Of a DNA stretch of 9,257 nucleotides, positions 7,000 to 9,257 are shown in pieces (position 1 is the first letter of the stretch; each line of letters begins with the position of its first letter). Both the position numbers and the translations under genes were made by a program. The DNA comes from Thermoleophilia bacterium (lineage in GTDB: Bacteria > Actinomycetota > Thermoleophilia > Gaiellales > Gaiellaceae), in contig JADLFG010000001.1 in the NCBI GenBank assembly GCA_020845695.1, positions 1 to 9,257 on the forward strand, read 5' to 3'. The notes beneath the pieces were generated by a model. That model was not told the DNA's origin. It ran no database searches and was given only the letters and a program-made list of their open reading frames with translations.

Positions 7000-7416
7000 G
7001 TGGTGGAGCGCACCCTCGTCCTGATCAAGCCCGACGCCGTCAGGCGGCGGCTCACCGGCCGGATCCTCGACCGGTTCGAGCAGCGCGGCCTCACGATCCG
7101 GGCCGCCAAGCTCGTCCAGGTCGGACGCGACCTGGCCGAGCGCCACTACGCCGAGCACGTGGAGAAGCCGTTCTTCGGCGAGCTCGTCGAGTTCATCACG
7201 TCCTCGCCGACGCTCGCGCTCGTGCTCGAGGGCGAGGGCGCGATCGCGACCGTGCGCGCGACCATGGGCGCGACGGATCCCGCGACCGCCGCGCCCGGGA
7301 CGATCCGCGGCGACCTCGCGCTCTCGATGCCCGACAACCTCGTCCACGGCTCCGACTCCCCCGAGTCCGCCGCGCGCGAGGTCGCGCTCTGGTTCGCCCC
7401 CGAAGAGCTTGTCTGA
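7000..7416 (+). CDS. ndk: Nucleoside diphosphate kinase
   Basis: A 138-residue kinase of normal length that transfers the gamma phosphate from NTPs to NDPs through a phosphohistidine, balancing nucleotide pools. The N terminus [12 protein letters not shown] is the family's opening strand with the phosphate-binding lysine. [20 protein letters not shown] forms the nucleotide-binding region, and the active-site histidine is H116 in NLVHGSD, followed by [13 protein letters not shown]. The stretch before the histidine (LALSMPDN) differs slightly from the common FAxxxGRN and looks like a lineage variant. Two adjacent GTG codons (7000 and 7003) are possible starts behind a strong ribosome site. It is followed after 33 bases by maf. 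Confidence 0.97.
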   Translation: MVERTLVLIKPDAVRRRLTGRILDRFEQRGLTIRAAKLVQVGRDLAERHYAEHVEKPFFGELVEFITSSPTLALVLEGEGAIATVRATMGATDPATAAPGTIRGDLALSMPDNLVHGSDSPESAAREVALWFAPEELV

Positions 7417-7449
7417 CCCGACCGGCCGCGGGCGGACCGCGGGTGCCGC

Positions 7450-8028
7450 GTGACCGCGCTGCTGCTCGCGTCCACCTCGCCCCAGCGCCGGGCGATCCTC
7501 GCCCAGCTCGGGATCGAGTTCGAGGCCGTCGCTCCCCGCTACGAGGAGCACGACCCGCCGGGGCTCTCGCCCGAGGCGGCCGTCCGCGCCCACGCGATCG
7601 GGAAGGCCCGCTCGGTCGCCGCCGAGGCGGCGGGGCGAGCGGTGCTCGGGGTCGATACCGCGGTCGTGCTCGACGGGCTCGTCCACGGCAAGCCGGGCTC
7701 GGCCCGCGAGGCGGCGGCCGTGCTGGCCGCGCTCGCCGGGCGTACGCACGAGGTCGTGTCCGGGCTCTGCCTCGCCGGGCCCGGCTTCGAGGACGTGGGC
7801 ACGGAGACCACCCGTGTCACCGTCCGGTCGCTGACACGGTCGGCCATCGACGCCTACGTCGCAACGGGCGAATGGGAGGGCAGGGCCGGCGGGTACGCGA
7901 TTCAGGGTCGCGGCGCGGCTCTCGTCCTGCGGGTCGAGGGCGACTACCTGAACGTCGTCGGGCTGCCGGCGGCCCTGCTCGTCGCGACCCTGGCGAGCCG
8001 TCTCCCCGGCGGGTTCTGGCTCTCGTGA
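7450..8028 (+). CDS. maf: Maf-family nucleoside triphosphate pyrophosphatase
   Basis: A 192-residue Maf/HAM1-like enzyme, normal length. Family members hydrolyse non-canonical or specific NTPs (dTTP/UTP for YhdE-type, m7GTP for YceF-type) to the monophosphate and pyrophosphate, keeping modified nucleotides out of nucleic acids. Visible motifs are [13 protein letters not shown] at 5-17 (the phosphate-binding SxSPRR loop), K52 in AIGKARSVA, the catalytic-type aspartate D69 in GVDTAVV, GKP, THEVVSG, and [14 protein letters not shown] near the C terminus, followed by NVVGLP. The motif set leans to the dTTP/UTP type, but I would not fix the substrate from sequence alone. The GTG start at 7450 places the first strand at the N terminus; a weak GGCGGA (7431-7436) lies upstream. 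It sits between ndk and mreB. Confidence 0.93.
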   Translation: MTALLLASTSPQRRAILAQLGIEFEAVAPRYEEHDPPGLSPEAAVRAHAIGKARSVAAEAAGRAVLGVDTAVVLDGLVHGKPGSAREAAAVLAALAGRTHEVVSGLCLAGPGFEDVGTETTRVTVRSLTRSAIDAYVATGEWEGRAGGYAIQGRGAALVLRVEGDYLNVVGLPAALLVATLASRLPGGFWLS

Positions 8029-8067
8029 GCGCAGGAGCGCAGCGGCCGGGCTCGAACAGACCTCGAC

Positions 8068-8073
8068 TACACT
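8068..8073 (+). promoter_or_regulatory. Candidate -10 box for mreB
   Basis: TACACT, four of six matches to TATAAT, lies 13 bases before the mreB ATG in the 58-base gap after maf. A transcript starting near 8080 would have a leader of about six bases and no Shine-Dalgarno sequence. No -35 could be identified. Confidence 0.35.
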
Positions 8074-8086
8074 TGGTGCGAGCCTG

Positions 8087-9136
<1,050 letters not shown>

Positions 9137-9257
9137 CCTCGATTCCCCACGGGGCGTGTGTAGGGGCGTCTGGGTACGGTTGCTGAGCTTCGGTGTGGGG
9201 TGTGCGGCTGTGGCGGTGGGCGAGGGCTGCGGCCGTGGCTGGGAGCGTGTCCGGGGC
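9137..9257 (+). other. Non-coding, G-rich and A-poor tail of the window
   Basis: No convincing gene is present. From 9151 to 9257 I count about 59 G, 20 C, 23 T and 5 A in 107 bases, a strand skew unlike the coding DNA before it. There are eight runs of three or four G (for example 9151-9154, 9163-9166, 9197-9200 and 9253-9256), with several gaps too long for a classic quadruplex. One plus-strand frame from GTG 9156 stays open to the window end (34 codons) but lacks a ribosome site and a recognisable product. Confidence 0.5.

Noticed and set aside
9145..9154. CCCCACGGGG inverted repeat after mreB as a terminator
   Set aside because: The stem would be only three base pairs with a four-base loop and no T-run; too weak to call.
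9156..9257. Open frame from GTG 9156 to the window end as the start of mreC
   Set aside because: No ribosome site, no membrane-helix pattern typical of MreC, and a biased composition; 34 codons open by chance is expected in such GC-rich DNA.

Overview
The window is about 9.3 kb of very GC-rich DNA, coding on the plus strand almost throughout. Many starts are GTG and codons strongly favour G or C in the third position. Protein style and gene order point to Actinomycetota, most likely class Thermoleophilia (Gaiellales/Solirubrobacterales-like). This placement is inferred from recalled family features; no search was run. The order clpP-clpX-valS-folC-(membrane protein)-ndk-mreB is the conserved actinobacterial order as I recall it from Streptomyces and, in part, Mycobacterium. 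This is therefore mainly a housekeeping chromosomal locus, not a mobile island.

Layout: (1) 1-1608, the 3' end of a clpP and a complete clpX (ATP-dependent proteolysis), followed by two GC-rich hairpins. (2) 1647-2138, a small gene of unknown function with a PH-like beta-rich character, apparently started from a leaderless promoter; its 3' end runs antisense into the next module. (3) 2072-2744, minus strand, a vapBC-type toxin-antitoxin pair (Phd/YefM-like antitoxin, PIN-domain toxin) lying as an accessory insert between the clpX block and valS. (4) 2745-2783, a very short divergent regulatory region in which the candidate antitoxin and valS promoters interlock and two perfect palindromes sit on promoter elements. 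(5) 2783-6427, valS, folC and a 37-residue single-helix membrane protein, all overlapping and so probably one transcript. (6) 6447-8028, a two-helix membrane protein with a double zinc ribbon, then ndk and a Maf-type nucleotide pyrophosphatase. (7) 8068-9136, mreB with its own candidate promoter. (8) 9137-9257, a short G-rich, A-poor stretch with no recognisable gene; mreC would be expected beyond it.

The genes cover protein quality control (ClpXP), tRNA charging (ValRS), folate polyglutamylation (FolC), nucleotide pool balance and sanitation (Ndk, Maf) and rod-shape maintenance (MreB). The parts most worth a second look are the interlocked vapBC/valS control region, the two unfamiliar membrane proteins (37 and 168 residues) between folC and ndk, unusual residues in the ValRS editing motif, and compact versions of ValRS and FolC. 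I did not find a clearly new multi-gene system.
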